Under the pieces are notes generated by a model. The model worked only from the letters and a program-made list of their open reading frames with translations. It had not been told where the DNA came from and searched no databases. DNA of 64,000 nucleotides from Hoeflea sp. IMCC20628 (GTDB lineage: Bacteria > Pseudomonadota > Alphaproteobacteria > Rhizobiales > Rhizobiaceae). This document shows, one piece after another, positions 17,534 to 26,231 of the stretch (the first letter of the stretch is position 1; each line of letters starts with the position of its first letter). The position numbers were made by a program, and so were the translations under genes. The stretch is taken from positions 3,118,501 to 3,182,500 of the forward strand of contig NZ_CP011479.1 of assembly GCF_001011155.1 (NCBI RefSeq). Reading direction: 5' to 3'.

Positions 17534-17974
17534 TCATTTGCAGCTCATGGCCGAGACACGCCAGTCGTTGGTGTCGGAGGCAATGTCACTAACCTGCCAT
17601 CCCGCAGCACTTTGTGAAAGCATCCATTCCACCACGGTGGACAGACCGAAATTGTTGAATTGCGCGACCACATGGGCAGTGTCGCCATCGACCGTCTCAT
17701 CCAGTTTAAGGGTTCTGGCGATTTCCGCCTCATCGAAATCCTGGGCGTCGATCGCGAAACCGAATTCGATGCAGTTGGTTTCATCGCGGATCCAGGCAGC
17801 GTCTGCAGCATTGAGGAAATCGAGTGCCGGGCCAGTGAACCGGCCGCGGTTTTCAAACTCGGATTCCGCACCAAGATGATCATAGAAATATCTGACTGCG
17901 TCGGACGGAGTACCGGCAAAGGCAGGCGTTGAGGAAAGCGCAAGCGCAGACAAAAAGACAAGATGCTTCAGCAT
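17534..17974 (-). CDS. Small secreted protein, DUF3828-like
   Basis: A 146-residue protein with a clear signal peptide (MLKHLVFLSALALSSTPAFA, cleavage near residue 20). The mature part is acidic, begins TPSDAVRYFYDHLG and ends in a WRVSAMSCK tail; two cysteines could pair. It resembles DUF3828-type periplasmic proteins, whose function is unknown. It lies between the MttB homologue (30 bp upstream) and the StcD-like gene (66 bp downstream), all on the minus strand, so it may belong to the same transcript. Confidence 0.6.
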   Translation of the reverse strand: MLKHLVFLSALALSSTPAFAGTPSDAVRYFYDHLGAESEFENRGRFTGPALDFLNAADAAWIRDETNCIEFGFAIDAQDFDEAEIARTLKLDETVDGDTAHVVAQFNNFGLSTVVEWMLSQSAAGWQVSDIASDTNDWRVSAMSCK

Positions 17975-18004
17975 CGGATGACTCCGTTTTTAAGGTACGG
18001 ATTC

Positions 18005-19576
18005 TCAATACCATGCGTCGGCCAATTTGGCTTTGGTCTGGTCGACAAATTCCACCAACGCCTCGTCAGTCGCTTCATCCATCTGCGGCGGCTGATAATC
18101 TGCCAGCATCTGCTTCCAGCGCAGGTTGGCGCGTGTCGCTGCATCGGTCTGTCCGGCTATTTCCCATTTCTCGAATGGTTCATTGTCGGCGACCCCGGAA
18201 TCCCAAAATGCTGTCTGGTAGTTCTCCATTGTGTGGGCGCAGCCGAGAAAATGCTTGCCGACGCCGACTTCACGAAACGCATCCAGGGCGAGCGAGTTGT
18301 CGTCAACCACGACACCGGCAAGATAGGAGTGCAGCGCGCCGCAGAAATCCGCGTCCATGATGAATTTCTCGTAGGACATAGACAACAACCCATCGAGGAA
18401 CCCTGCCGAATGGAGAATGAAATTGGCTCCTGAATGCACAGCCGACAGCATCGACATGGTGCCTTCGTTCATTGCCTGGGCGTCCGGCAGTTTCGAATTG
18501 GAGAAGTTGCCGGCGCATCTAAGCGGCAGATTGAGTCGTCGCGCCAATTGTCCAATCACCATCGAGCCGATGGCAGGCTCCGGCGTTCCAAAGGTCGGTG
18601 AGCCTGTCCGCAATGACATCGACGACAGGAAGTTGCCGAAGATCACTGGCGCGCCCTTGCGTTCCAGCTGGGTCAGCGCACAGCCGGCCATGGTTTCAGC
18701 CAGCGATTGCGCAATGGCGCCGGCATTTGTCACCGGTCCCATGGCGCCGCCAAGGATGAAAGGCACGATGATTGCCGCCTGGTTGGCTCGGGCATAAGTG
18801 CGCAGCACATTGGTCATGGTGCCATCCCAGACCAGTGGCGAGTTGACGTTGACATTGCCGAGTATGACGCAGTTTTGGTCGACGAAATCGCGGCCAAAGA
18901 CGATCCGCGCCATTTCGATGGATTCCTCGGCACGGCTTTCCGCCGTCACCGAGCCCATGAAGGCCCGATCGGAGTATTTGAGATGCGAATAGACCATGTC
19001 GAGATGGCGCTTGTTGACCGGCACATCGACCGGCTCGCAAATGGTGCCACCGGAATGGTGCAGCCAGGGGCTGGATTGGGCCAGCTTGATGAAGTTGCGA
19101 AAATCCTCGATCGTGCCGTAACGGCGCCCCTTGTCGAGATCCATCACGAAAGGCGAACCGTAAGCCGGAGCAAACACAACGCTTTTGCCGCCAATTTCGA
19201 CACTGTTTGCGGGATTGCGCGCATGCTGGGTAAAGCTGGACGGCGCGGATTTCAGAATTTCGCGCAGCATTCCGGGCTCGAACTTTACCAGAAGGCCATC
19301 AACATCGGCTCCTGCCCGTTTCCAGTGCTGCAACGCCACAGCGTCATCGCGGAACTCAATTCCAACCTCGGCCAAGATCCGGTCGGCTGTGACCTCGATC
19401 TTGAGGAGGTTTTCCTCTCCGAGGATATCGTAAGTCGGAATGTTGCGGATGATATAGGGCGCCGTTCGGTGCGGTGGCTCCGCCCCCTGTCCCGCGCGGC
19501 GGCCATCGCGCCCGCCAGCCCTTTCCCGTTTACGTCCCTGTGAAACCTTTGGTTCGGCGAAATCTGCAGTGTCCAT
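18005..19576 (-). CDS. MttB-family methyltransferase without pyrrolysine
   Basis: A 523-residue member of the trimethylamine methyltransferase (MttB) superfamily, whose known members move a methyl group from a quaternary or tertiary amine to a corrinoid protein. The barrel is recognisable in FAPAYGSPFVMDLDKGRR, GAMGPVTNAGAIAQ and SGANFILHSAGFLDG. There is no in-frame amber codon, so it belongs to the large non-pyrrolysine group (glycine-betaine and proline-betaine type). The first ~37 residues are basic and Gly-rich. An in-frame start at 19744 would run into the divergent LysR gene; the ATG at 19576 follows GGAGGA and was chosen. No corrinoid protein gene lies nearby. Confidence 0.85.
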   Translation of the reverse strand: MDTADFAEPKVSQGRKRERAGGRDGRRAGQGAEPPHRTAPYIIRNIPTYDILGEENLLKIEVTADRILAEVGIEFRDDAVALQHWKRAGADVDGLLVKFEPGMLREILKSAPSSFTQHARNPANSVEIGGKSVVFAPAYGSPFVMDLDKGRRYGTIEDFRNFIKLAQSSPWLHHSGGTICEPVDVPVNKRHLDMVYSHLKYSDRAFMGSVTAESRAEESIEMARIVFGRDFVDQNCVILGNVNVNSPLVWDGTMTNVLRTYARANQAAIIVPFILGGAMGPVTNAGAIAQSLAETMAGCALTQLERKGAPVIFGNFLSSMSLRTGSPTFGTPEPAIGSMVIGQLARRLNLPLRCAGNFSNSKLPDAQAMNEGTMSMLSAVHSGANFILHSAGFLDGLLSMSYEKFIMDADFCGALHSYLAGVVVDDNSLALDAFREVGVGKHFLGCAHTMENYQTAFWDSGVADNEPFEKWEIAGQTDAATRANLRWKQMLADYQPPQMDEATDEALVEFVDQTKAKLADAWY

Positions 19577-19627
19577 GGCCAATCCTCCGACGTGGAAGTC
19601 TAGGAGGATCCCCAGGCGATGTAATGC

Positions 19628-19639
19628 TGGAAAATTCCA
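19628..19639. promoter_or_regulatory. Small palindrome in the MttB/LysR divergent region
   Basis: TGGAA-AA-TTCCA lies in the 85-bp gap between the divergent MttB and LysR genes. Its position suits a LysR-type recognition site that governs both promoters, but it is short and could be chance. Confidence 0.25.
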
Positions 19640-19661
19640 TTGCATTGGATAAGGTGAGCTT

Positions 19662-20579
19662 ATGGGAAATCTCCGCCACCTCCTGCCCTCGGCAGGCAAT
19701 CTGATCGTTTTTGAAGCCGCCGGACGGCAGCTAAGCTTCACCAAGGCCGGGTATGAACTGGGGATGACACAGGCCGCAGTCAGTTACGCGATTCGGTCTC
19801 TGGAAACCCAACTTGGCGCAGCGCTTTTTCATCGTGCGCATCGTGCGGTGTCGCTGACCGAAGCTGGCCGGCGGTTTCACGCCGATGTCACGCTTGGCTT
19901 GAGCCACATTCGCAAATCTGCCGAGGATATTAGGTCCCGTGGCCGCTCAAACAGCGTCACGCTGGCTGCATCGACAGCTTTCGCCTCCCTCTGGATGCTG
20001 CCAAGGCTGCACCGGCTGCGTGACGAATTGCCTGATGTTGATCTGCGAATCCAGACAGCCGACCGGGATCTCGACATCCACAACGAGTCCATAGAACTGG
20101 GCGTGCGTGGCGGCCGCCCGGAGGATTGGCCTGACTATGACAGCGCGCTGATCGCGCCTGAAGTGATTGAAGCCGTGGCCAGCGCCGCCTATCTAGAGAA
20201 GCACGGTGTACCCGAGAGCGTCGCCCACCTCACGCAACACAGACTGATCCATCTCGAGGAACCGATTCGCAGTGCGTGTGACTGGCGGCAATGGTTCCTG
20301 AGCGCCGGCGTCAACGGAATCATGGCGAACCGCGGGCTCGCAATCAATGACTACGTGCTGGTGATTCAGGCTGTGATGGAAGGCCAAGGCGTAGCACTAA
20401 GCTGGCGGCATTTGACCGAACGGCTGGTCAAGTCCGGGCTGTTGCAAAAGGTCACGGACCACAGGCTGGAAACCGGGGCTGCGTTTCATGTGATCTGGCC
20501 AAAAGCACGGCCGTTGTCGCCGCAGGCCGAAATGGTTCTGGATTGGCTGACAAAGGAAGGACGCGAGATCAGCGATTGA
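19662..20579 (+). CDS. LysR-family transcriptional regulator (GcvA-like)
   Basis: A 305-residue LysR regulator. The winged helix-turn-helix spans about residues 18-75 (LSFTKAGYELGMTQAAVSYAI...FHRAHR), followed by a two-lobed effector domain from about residue 95. AAGGTGAG precedes the ATG. It is divergent from the MttB homologue with an 85-bp gap, so it probably activates that gene in response to the amine substrate and represses itself. Its 3' end overlaps the 3' end of the GGDEF-EAL gene by 11 bp. Confidence 0.9.
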   Translation: MGNLRHLLPSAGNLIVFEAAGRQLSFTKAGYELGMTQAAVSYAIRSLETQLGAALFHRAHRAVSLTEAGRRFHADVTLGLSHIRKSAEDIRSRGRSNSVTLAASTAFASLWMLPRLHRLRDELPDVDLRIQTADRDLDIHNESIELGVRGGRPEDWPDYDSALIAPEVIEAVASAAYLEKHGVPESVAHLTQHRLIHLEEPIRSACDWRQWFLSAGVNGIMANRGLAINDYVLVIQAVMEGQGVALSWRHLTERLVKSGLLQKVTDHRLETGAAFHVIWPKARPLSPQAEMVLDWLTKEGREISD

Positions 20580-21936
20580 CACCGAAGGGATTGGCCGGAT
20601 TTCCGTTGGCCAATTCCTGGGCTTCGATGAGAGCCATGGCAGCGGCCGCGTCGACGGCCTTGCCATAGAGCCAGCCCTGCCCGGTCTTGCACCCAAGCTC
20701 CCTGAGTTTGGCTGCCTGCTCTTCGGTTTCGATGCCTTCCGCGATAACCTTGAGATTGAGCCCTTCGCACATCGCCAGGATGGCACGCACAATATGCTCG
20801 GCTGATTTGTCTATGGTGATTTCGCTGACAAAACTCTGGTCGATCTTGACCTTGTTGAAAGCGAAATCGCGCAAACGTCCCAGACTTGACTGGCCGGTGC
20901 CGAAATCGTCCAGCGAAACCCGGATGCCGACACTGCGCAACTCGCTGACAACCTTGGCGGCAACTTCCGGGTCGGTCATCATCGCGGTTTCGGTGATTTC
21001 CAGCTCGAGGCGGCGAGGATCAAGGCCGACACGATTGATAACTGCCAGGACATTGAAAGCCGTTGCCGGATCAACCAATTGCGCGGAGGAAAGGTTGAAT
21101 GACAGGAACAGGTCTGCCGGCCAATGCTTGGCTGTTTCCGCAGCTTTCTTGAGCAAGGTCTCGGTCAGCGAATCGATGAAGCCGCGTTCCTCGGCCAGCG
21201 GAATGAAGACGGCAGGAGAAATGAAACCCAATTCCTTATCCGTCCAACGCGCCAAGGCTTCAAATCCCTGAATAGCCCCATCAGCCAGGTTGACGATCGG
21301 CTGGAAGTGGACCGCCACTTCGTCGGCGATGATGGCTCTGCGCAGGGCCTGTTCGACCTGCGTACCGCGGCGCATTTCTTCGGCGATTTCCTCGGAATAG
21401 ACGGTGATCTGTCCGCGACCGCGGCGTTTTGATCTATACAGCGCCGTATCAGCGCTTTTGAGCAACTCGGCGAATTGCTCACCGGCGAAGGGATAGACAG
21501 CAAACCCGAAGGACGCGGAAAGCCGCACATTCCTGTCGCCAAGATCATAGGGGGCTGACAACACGTCCTTGAACATCCGGCCTATTTTTTCAGCACCCTT
21601 TTTCTCGAATACCAGCGGCAGTACAAATGCAAATTCGTCGCTTTCGATGCGGGCAACAAAGCCGCCATCCGGCAAGCAGGCGCGTAATCTGTGCGCCACC
21701 TGGCAAAGTATCTCATCCCCGGCTGCGTGGCCGAAAAGATCGTTGATCGGCTTGAAACCGTCGATATTGGCAATGCCGATGGTAAATGGAGCCGGATCGT
21801 CAGCACGTTCGGCGGCCAATTTGCGGATCTTGTCCATAAGGCGGCGGCGATTACCCAGACCAGTCAAAGGGTCTGTGTAAGCAATCGCTTTTGGATTGGT
21901 TTGCACCATATCGATGTTTTCAGTTTCTGAGGTCAT
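20569..21936 (-). CDS. GGDEF-EAL protein, predicted c-di-GMP phosphodiesterase with degenerate GGDEF
   Basis: A 455-residue cytosolic protein with no sensor domain. The GGDEF domain (DPLTGLGNRRRL...) has the signature changed to ESDEF, so diguanylate cyclase activity is unlikely. The EAL domain looks active: EALARW, SFNLSSAQL, EITETAM, DDFGTG, KIDQSF and AEGIETEEQ are all present. Net function is therefore probably c-di-GMP breakdown, perhaps with GTP as regulator. The frame is open to 22026; the ATG at 21936 was preferred because the longer start covers a perfect inverted repeat, but the ribosome site is weak either way. The PAS-receiver gene lies just upstream on the same strand. Confidence 0.88.
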   Translation of the reverse strand: MTSETENIDMVQTNPKAIAYTDPLTGLGNRRRLMDKIRKLAAERADDPAPFTIGIANIDGFKPINDLFGHAAGDEILCQVAHRLRACLPDGGFVARIESDEFAFVLPLVFEKKGAEKIGRMFKDVLSAPYDLGDRNVRLSASFGFAVYPFAGEQFAELLKSADTALYRSKRRGRGQITVYSEEIAEEMRRGTQVEQALRRAIIADEVAVHFQPIVNLADGAIQGFEALARWTDKELGFISPAVFIPLAEERGFIDSLTETLLKKAAETAKHWPADLFLSFNLSSAQLVDPATAFNVLAVINRVGLDPRRLELEITETAMMTDPEVAAKVVSELRSVGIRVSLDDFGTGQSSLGRLRDFAFNKVKIDQSFVSEITIDKSAEHIVRAILAMCEGLNLKVIAEGIETEEQAAKLRELGCKTGQGWLYGKAVDAAAAMALIEAQELANGNPANPFGVNR

Positions 21937-21996
21937 CAAAAAAAGCTGTTCCGCCCGTATGATAGTGCCCCGAAGATGCCGCAGATATCTTAATAT

Positions 21997-22013
21997 TGTC
22001 CTATTGTAGGACA
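21997..22013. promoter_or_regulatory. Perfect dyad TGTCCTA-TTG-TAGGACA
   Basis: A 7-3-7 inverted repeat in the 115-bp gap between the PAS-receiver gene and the GGDEF-EAL gene. It has no U-tract in either direction, so an operator near a private promoter of the GGDEF-EAL gene is more likely than a terminator. Confidence 0.4.
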
Positions 22014-22051
22014 GGTGAGAAACCAATGGTGGTTTTAAAGCCAGCCGTTAC

Positions 22052-23770
22052 TCAACCCACAGCCAAAACCGTTTCGGAATTGCCAAGCCATTTCTCGATG
22101 ACAGATTCCAATTTCTCCGGGCTCACCGGTTTGGACAAATAGTCGTCCATTCCAGCGGCGAAACAGCGCTCTTTGTCACCATTCATGGCGTGAGCAGTTA
22201 CCGCAATGATGGGAACATGAGCGCCAGGCTTGTTTCCGACCGATTCAGCGTCGCGAATAGCCTGTGTGGCCTGCAATCCGTTCATTCCCGGCATGGAAAT
22301 ATCCATCAGAATAAGATCGGGCACCGCAGCCTCCCAGGCGGCGACGGCTTCGTGACCATTGGTCACGATGCGAAAATCCACTCCGATTGCTTCAAGAATT
22401 TGCTCGAAAACTATCTGATTGACGTCATTGTCCTCCGCAACGAGCACCCGGGTGCGTCCCCTTGGCGGGCTGACGCCCTTATGCTTGTCGGACCCGGTCA
22501 AGCCTTCGGCTGCTTGTTGTGCTGGTTCCAGGGTCGCAACCGGATCGGCAACTTCGACAGCAAGCTTGGGCTGTTCGGCTGAAACCGTTGGCCGTGTGGT
22601 TCCTTCTGCGATCCTTCGTTCGACCGCATGTTTGAGCAAGCTGTGACGAGCGGAGAACGCCATGCCTGACAGCTTTATCGCCATCCCCGTTGATATTTCC
22701 ACATCACTGATGTCGAGATTGGCGGACCTGACCGCGTCGAGGAAAGCGACGATTTCTTCCGCATTGGCAATAGCCACCGCGTCGGAGCCTGCCGACTTCA
22801 ATTCCGCCACGCGGATCGCTGACCGATGGCGATTTTCGTCGAGTACCAGTACCCGTTCCGTTGGACCAGATTGCGAAGCAGACGAAACCTGCTTATGCGG
22901 TGACCTGGCTGTCGCAGGCATATCCTTGTCATACCTTGATATGGACTTTGGTTGGAACATTCCACTTTCCACAAAGGCGCTGACATCATCGAATGAAATC
23001 GTGACGTAGTAATTCCCGGGCGTGCCTGAACGGCGCACGCGGGTGATGGCGTGCATAACGGAGCCATCAGCACGGTAAATGTCCTCGACGACTTCATAAG
23101 GCACTCCGGTCTCAAGCACCTCGCCTTCGATTCTCTCAAATCGGGCCGCGAGTTCGGGCTCCACCAGTTCGCCTGCGGTCCGGCCCAGGACCTGCTTGGG
23201 GTGCAACCCGGGAATCCGGCAAAAGGCATCATTGACGACAACGTAACGCAGCTGGGAATCCTTGACCATCACAGGGTTGGCGAGGTTATCCAGAATGTGC
23301 TGGGCGAGTTCGGCTTGGTGCCGTATCCGCGAAAGCTCCGCCTCCTGGTGCTTGTGATTGGTGACATCGGCAATTGTGCTGATCAGGACGCCATCGGACA
23401 TCCGACGTTTGCACAGCCGGACCCAACGCCCATCAACGAGCTTTTCGATACTTTCATAGCGTTCGCGCCAATGAACCGCGATCCGTTCGGCAATCCAGTC
23501 TTCACGGGAAATATTGCGGGGCTTGCCGTTCGATGAACCGAGAACCCCGGCACCGACATCATAGGTGGCGCTGAAAAGATCCCGAAGCCGGGCACCGGGT
23601 GCGAGGACTTCAGGAGGAACATCAAAAAACCGCCGAACCTGAGAGCTTGCGGCGGTCAGCGTATCGTTTCGATCATAAATCAGGATGCCGATATCGAGGG
23701 CCAGGGCCAGTCCCTCGATGGTTTTGGCTTCGCAGGAGCGTTGTTGATGTCCGCTTTCGCTCAATGCCAT
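22052..23770 (-). CDS. PAS-PAS-receiver signalling protein without kinase domain
   Basis: A 572-residue protein. Residues about 20-120 form a divergent PAS (DIGILIYDRNDTLTAAS), about 150-270 a clear PAS (ILDNLANPVMVKDSQLRYVVVNDAF), then a weak receiver-like stretch (RVLVLDENRHRSA) and a canonical C-terminal receiver: VLVAEDNDVN, phospho-acceptor Asp490 in LILMDISMPGMNG, VTAHAM and the SKP lysine. There is no HisKA or ATPase domain, so a partner kinase or phosphotransferase must supply phosphate. The next gene encodes a GGDEF-EAL protein, which suggests control of c-di-GMP. A CtrA box lies 130 bp upstream. Confidence 0.8.
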   Translation of the reverse strand: MALSESGHQQRSCEAKTIEGLALALDIGILIYDRNDTLTAASSQVRRFFDVPPEVLAPGARLRDLFSATYDVGAGVLGSSNGKPRNISREDWIAERIAVHWRERYESIEKLVDGRWVRLCKRRMSDGVLISTIADVTNHKHQEAELSRIRHQAELAQHILDNLANPVMVKDSQLRYVVVNDAFCRIPGLHPKQVLGRTAGELVEPELAARFERIEGEVLETGVPYEVVEDIYRADGSVMHAITRVRRSGTPGNYYVTISFDDVSAFVESGMFQPKSISRYDKDMPATARSPHKQVSSASQSGPTERVLVLDENRHRSAIRVAELKSAGSDAVAIANAEEIVAFLDAVRSANLDISDVEISTGMAIKLSGMAFSARHSLLKHAVERRIAEGTTRPTVSAEQPKLAVEVADPVATLEPAQQAAEGLTGSDKHKGVSPPRGRTRVLVAEDNDVNQIVFEQILEAIGVDFRIVTNGHEAVAAWEAAVPDLILMDISMPGMNGLQATQAIRDAESVGNKPGAHVPIIAVTAHAMNGDKERCFAAGMDDYLSKPVSPEKLESVIEKWLGNSETVLAVG

Positions 23771-23899
23771 GTCACTTCTATCCGATGCAGGAACAGGTGG
23801 CCGGGATACTCATTTTTTTGACTGACCCAGCCGGTTTCGAAACACGTTTCCCTTCGAACAAGCACCCAGATAACGTCGCCCGACTATCGCATTGGAGGG

Positions 23900-23916
23900 T
23901 TAATCCATATTTAACC
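23900..23916. promoter_or_regulatory. CtrA box, TTAA-N7-TTAACC
   Basis: An exact match to the bipartite CtrA site (TTAA-N7-TTAAC) in the 282-bp gap between the PAS-receiver gene (start 130 bp away) and mutL (start 137 bp away). CtrA is the cell-cycle master regulator of alphaproteobacteria, so one of the two genes is probably cell-cycle controlled; the signalling gene is the likelier target. Confidence 0.6.
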
Positions 23917-24052
23917 ACGACAACCAAAAATTCCTTGGTGGAATGTGGTGTGCCTGCCCGCAGGAACCAGCACAGACGACTGGAAACAGGTTTTTCCAGT
24001 CCGCAACGCCGTCAATCATTGCGTTGCACGGCGAATCCCTCAACATGGCCCT

Positions 24053-25894
24053 ATGCGCATTCATCAACTGCCAGAGACCCTGATCAACCAGATCGCCGCC
24101 GGTGAAGTCATCGAGCGGCCCGCGAGCGTTGTGAAGGAGCTTGTCGAAAACGCTATCGACGCCGGCGCGCACAGGGTTGAAATTGCCACGGCGGTCGGCG
24201 GCAAGGCGCTTGTGCGGGTTGTCGACGATGGCCTTGGCATGGACGCCGACGATCTCGCGCTCGCCGTGCGCCGCCATTGCACCTCGAAGCTTGACCAGCG
24301 GCTTGACGACATTCGCACGCTCGGATTTCGGGGCGAAGCACTGCCGTCGATCGGTTCGGTTGCGCGGCTGACACTCAGATCCCGTCCAAAGGACGCACCG
24401 CACGCCAATGAAGTCTCGCTGGCGGGCGGCGTTCCGACACCACTCAAACCAGCAGCCGCCAATCAGGGAACGACTGTGGAAGTGCGGGATTTGTTTTTCG
24501 CAACACCTGCACGGTTGAAATTTCTCAAATCCGATCGGGCGGAAACAGCGGCGATCACCGAAGTTGTGCGACGTATCGCCATCGCCTTTCCGTCCGTGCG
24601 GTTCACCCTGTCTGGACCGGACCGCTCGACACTCGACCTGCCCGCAACAGGCGAAGACCGGCTGGCCCGCATCGCCCAGGTGCTTGGCACGGAGTTTGCG
24701 GCCAACACGATCGCAGTTGACGCCGTGCGCGAGGAGGTTGGCCTGTCCGGCCATGTTGGACTGCCAACCTGGAACAAGGCCAACTCGCTGTCGCAATATG
24801 CCTTCGTCAATGGACGCCCGGTTCAGGACAAGCAGATCCTGACAGCCATTCGTGCCGCCTATTCCGACACATTGCCGCGCGGGCGCTATCCGGTCGCGGT
24901 GCTGTGGATCACGCTTGATCCCGCGCTGGTGGATGTCAACGTGCATCCGGCAAAGGCCGATGTCAGGTTCAGGGATCCGGGTCTGGTCAGAGGCCTCATT
25001 ATCGGTGCTATCCGGCAGGCGTTGACCGCAGAAGGCGATCGCGCCTCCCCGTCGGCCAGTGTCAGCCTGGCACAGGCCTTCCGATCGACCGAACCAAGCG
25101 CGACAATCCAAACGCAGACTCCCTGGAATCAGAACCGTTTTGGCGGATCAGCCCGTCCGTCCGCCAGTGCCGGGTGGCAGATGGACCATTCCCCCTCCCG
25201 GCCGTTGGATGCTCCCGGGCGGGGGTTTGGCGAACAGGACCAATCTGACATCGTCGGCGCGGCCATGCCCTCGGCGCGTCCAGGTGATCTGGAGAGCGAC
25301 CAATCCGCCATTGGCCATCCGCTGGGTGCTGCGCGGACACAAATTCACGAGAATTATATTGTCGCCCAAACCCTCGACGGGCTGGTGCTGGTTGACCAGC
25401 ACGCAGCACATGAACGACTGGTCTTCGAGCGGTTCAAGAAAGCGCTTCAGGCAGGGAATGTGCCGTCGCAGATCCTGCTGCTGCCTGAGATTGTCGACCT
25501 GCCTGAAGACGATTGCGACCGCCTGGCCGACCGCGCTGCGGATCTGGCGGAATTCGGTCTGGTTCTCGAACGATTTGGACCAGGAGCAATTGCCGTGCGC
25601 GAAACGCCGTCGATGCTGGGGGAAACAGATGTTGCTGGATTGGTGCGGGACCTGGCCGATGAAATCGCCGAATGGAACAGTGCTGACGGGTTGCGCGATC
25701 GGTTGGAAGCCGTAGCTTCGACGATGGCCTGCCATGGATCGGTGCGATCTGGACGACGGCTGATGCCTGAGGAAATGAACGCGCTGTTGCGAGAAATGGA
25801 GCGCACGCCCGGTTCAGGGCAATGCAATCACGGCCGCCCGACCTACATTGAATTGAAGCTCGCCGATATCGAAAAACTGTTTTCTCGCCGCTGA
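24053..25894 (+). CDS. mutL: DNA mismatch repair protein MutL
   Basis: A 613-residue MutL. The N-terminal GHKL ATPase has [24 protein letters not shown] and GFRGEAL. The C-terminal dimerisation domain carries the endonuclease motif [12 protein letters not shown] (DQHA-X2-E-X4-E), with ACHGSVRSG and GQCNHGRP, so it should be a nicking-type MutL that finds the new strand after MutS. The linker (about residues 340-420) is Ser/Pro/Gln-rich. The frame is open from 23945, but the ATG at 24053 gives the family N-terminus [19 protein letters not shown]. Confidence 0.96.
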   Translation: MRIHQLPETLINQIAAGEVIERPASVVKELVENAIDAGAHRVEIATAVGGKALVRVVDDGLGMDADDLALAVRRHCTSKLDQRLDDIRTLGFRGEALPSIGSVARLTLRSRPKDAPHANEVSLAGGVPTPLKPAAANQGTTVEVRDLFFATPARLKFLKSDRAETAAITEVVRRIAIAFPSVRFTLSGPDRSTLDLPATGEDRLARIAQVLGTEFAANTIAVDAVREEVGLSGHVGLPTWNKANSLSQYAFVNGRPVQDKQILTAIRAAYSDTLPRGRYPVAVLWITLDPALVDVNVHPAKADVRFRDPGLVRGLIIGAIRQALTAEGDRASPSASVSLAQAFRSTEPSATIQTQTPWNQNRFGGSARPSASAGWQMDHSPSRPLDAPGRGFGEQDQSDIVGAAMPSARPGDLESDQSAIGHPLGAARTQIHENYIVAQTLDGLVLVDQHAAHERLVFERFKKALQAGNVPSQILLLPEIVDLPEDDCDRLADRAADLAEFGLVLERFGPGAIAVRETPSMLGETDVAGLVRDLADEIAEWNSADGLRDRLEAVASTMACHGSVRSGRRLMPEEMNALLREMERTPGSGQCNHGRPTYIELKLADIEKLFSRR

Positions 25895-25998
25895 CGATCA
25901 TGTGGTTCAAGACGTGAAAGGCGCAATCTTGCATTTCAGATGACGAGGCCGCATACAGCGGTCTGCGTCTATGTTGAACCAAACGGGAGCAGTCTGGC

Positions 25999-26226
25999 AT
26001 GAACCGTTTTGAAGGCCCCGGTGATCGACCGGCGAAAGTTCGTTATCTCGATGGAGATTTTCAGATCCTCATGCCGGGCAACCACGTGGTGTGCGCTGTC
26101 ACCGGCGAAATCATTCCGATCGAGGAGCTGAAATACTGGAGTGTGGCGCGACAGGAAGCCTATGTTGACGTCCATGCATCCGTGACCGCAGACCAGCGCG
26201 CCGGGTTGCTGCCAAGCCGGGCGTAA
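25999..26226 (+). CDS. DUF2093 domain protein
   Basis: A 75-residue protein matching DUF2093 (VRYLDGDFQILMPGNHVVCAVTG... IPIEELKYWSV), a short domain found mainly in alphaproteobacteria. Two features stand out: a central hydrophobic stretch with one Cys, and a conserved EELKYWSV box. Function is unknown. It converges with lpxK, five bases apart, as in many Rhizobiales genomes. Confidence 0.8.
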   Translation: MNRFEGPGDRPAKVRYLDGDFQILMPGNHVVCAVTGEIIPIEELKYWSVARQEAYVDVHASVTADQRAGLLPSRA

Positions 26227-26231
26227 CCGCT

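Noticed and set aside
18005-19576. Possible pyrrolysine-type MttB with an in-frame amber codon
   Set aside because: The frame has no internal TAG; the gene belongs to the non-pyrrolysine group.
20700-21271. Long plus-strand frame opposite the GGDEF-EAL gene
   Set aside because: It is the mirror of a well-supported gene, with Ser/Arg/Leu-rich composition typical of a shadow frame.
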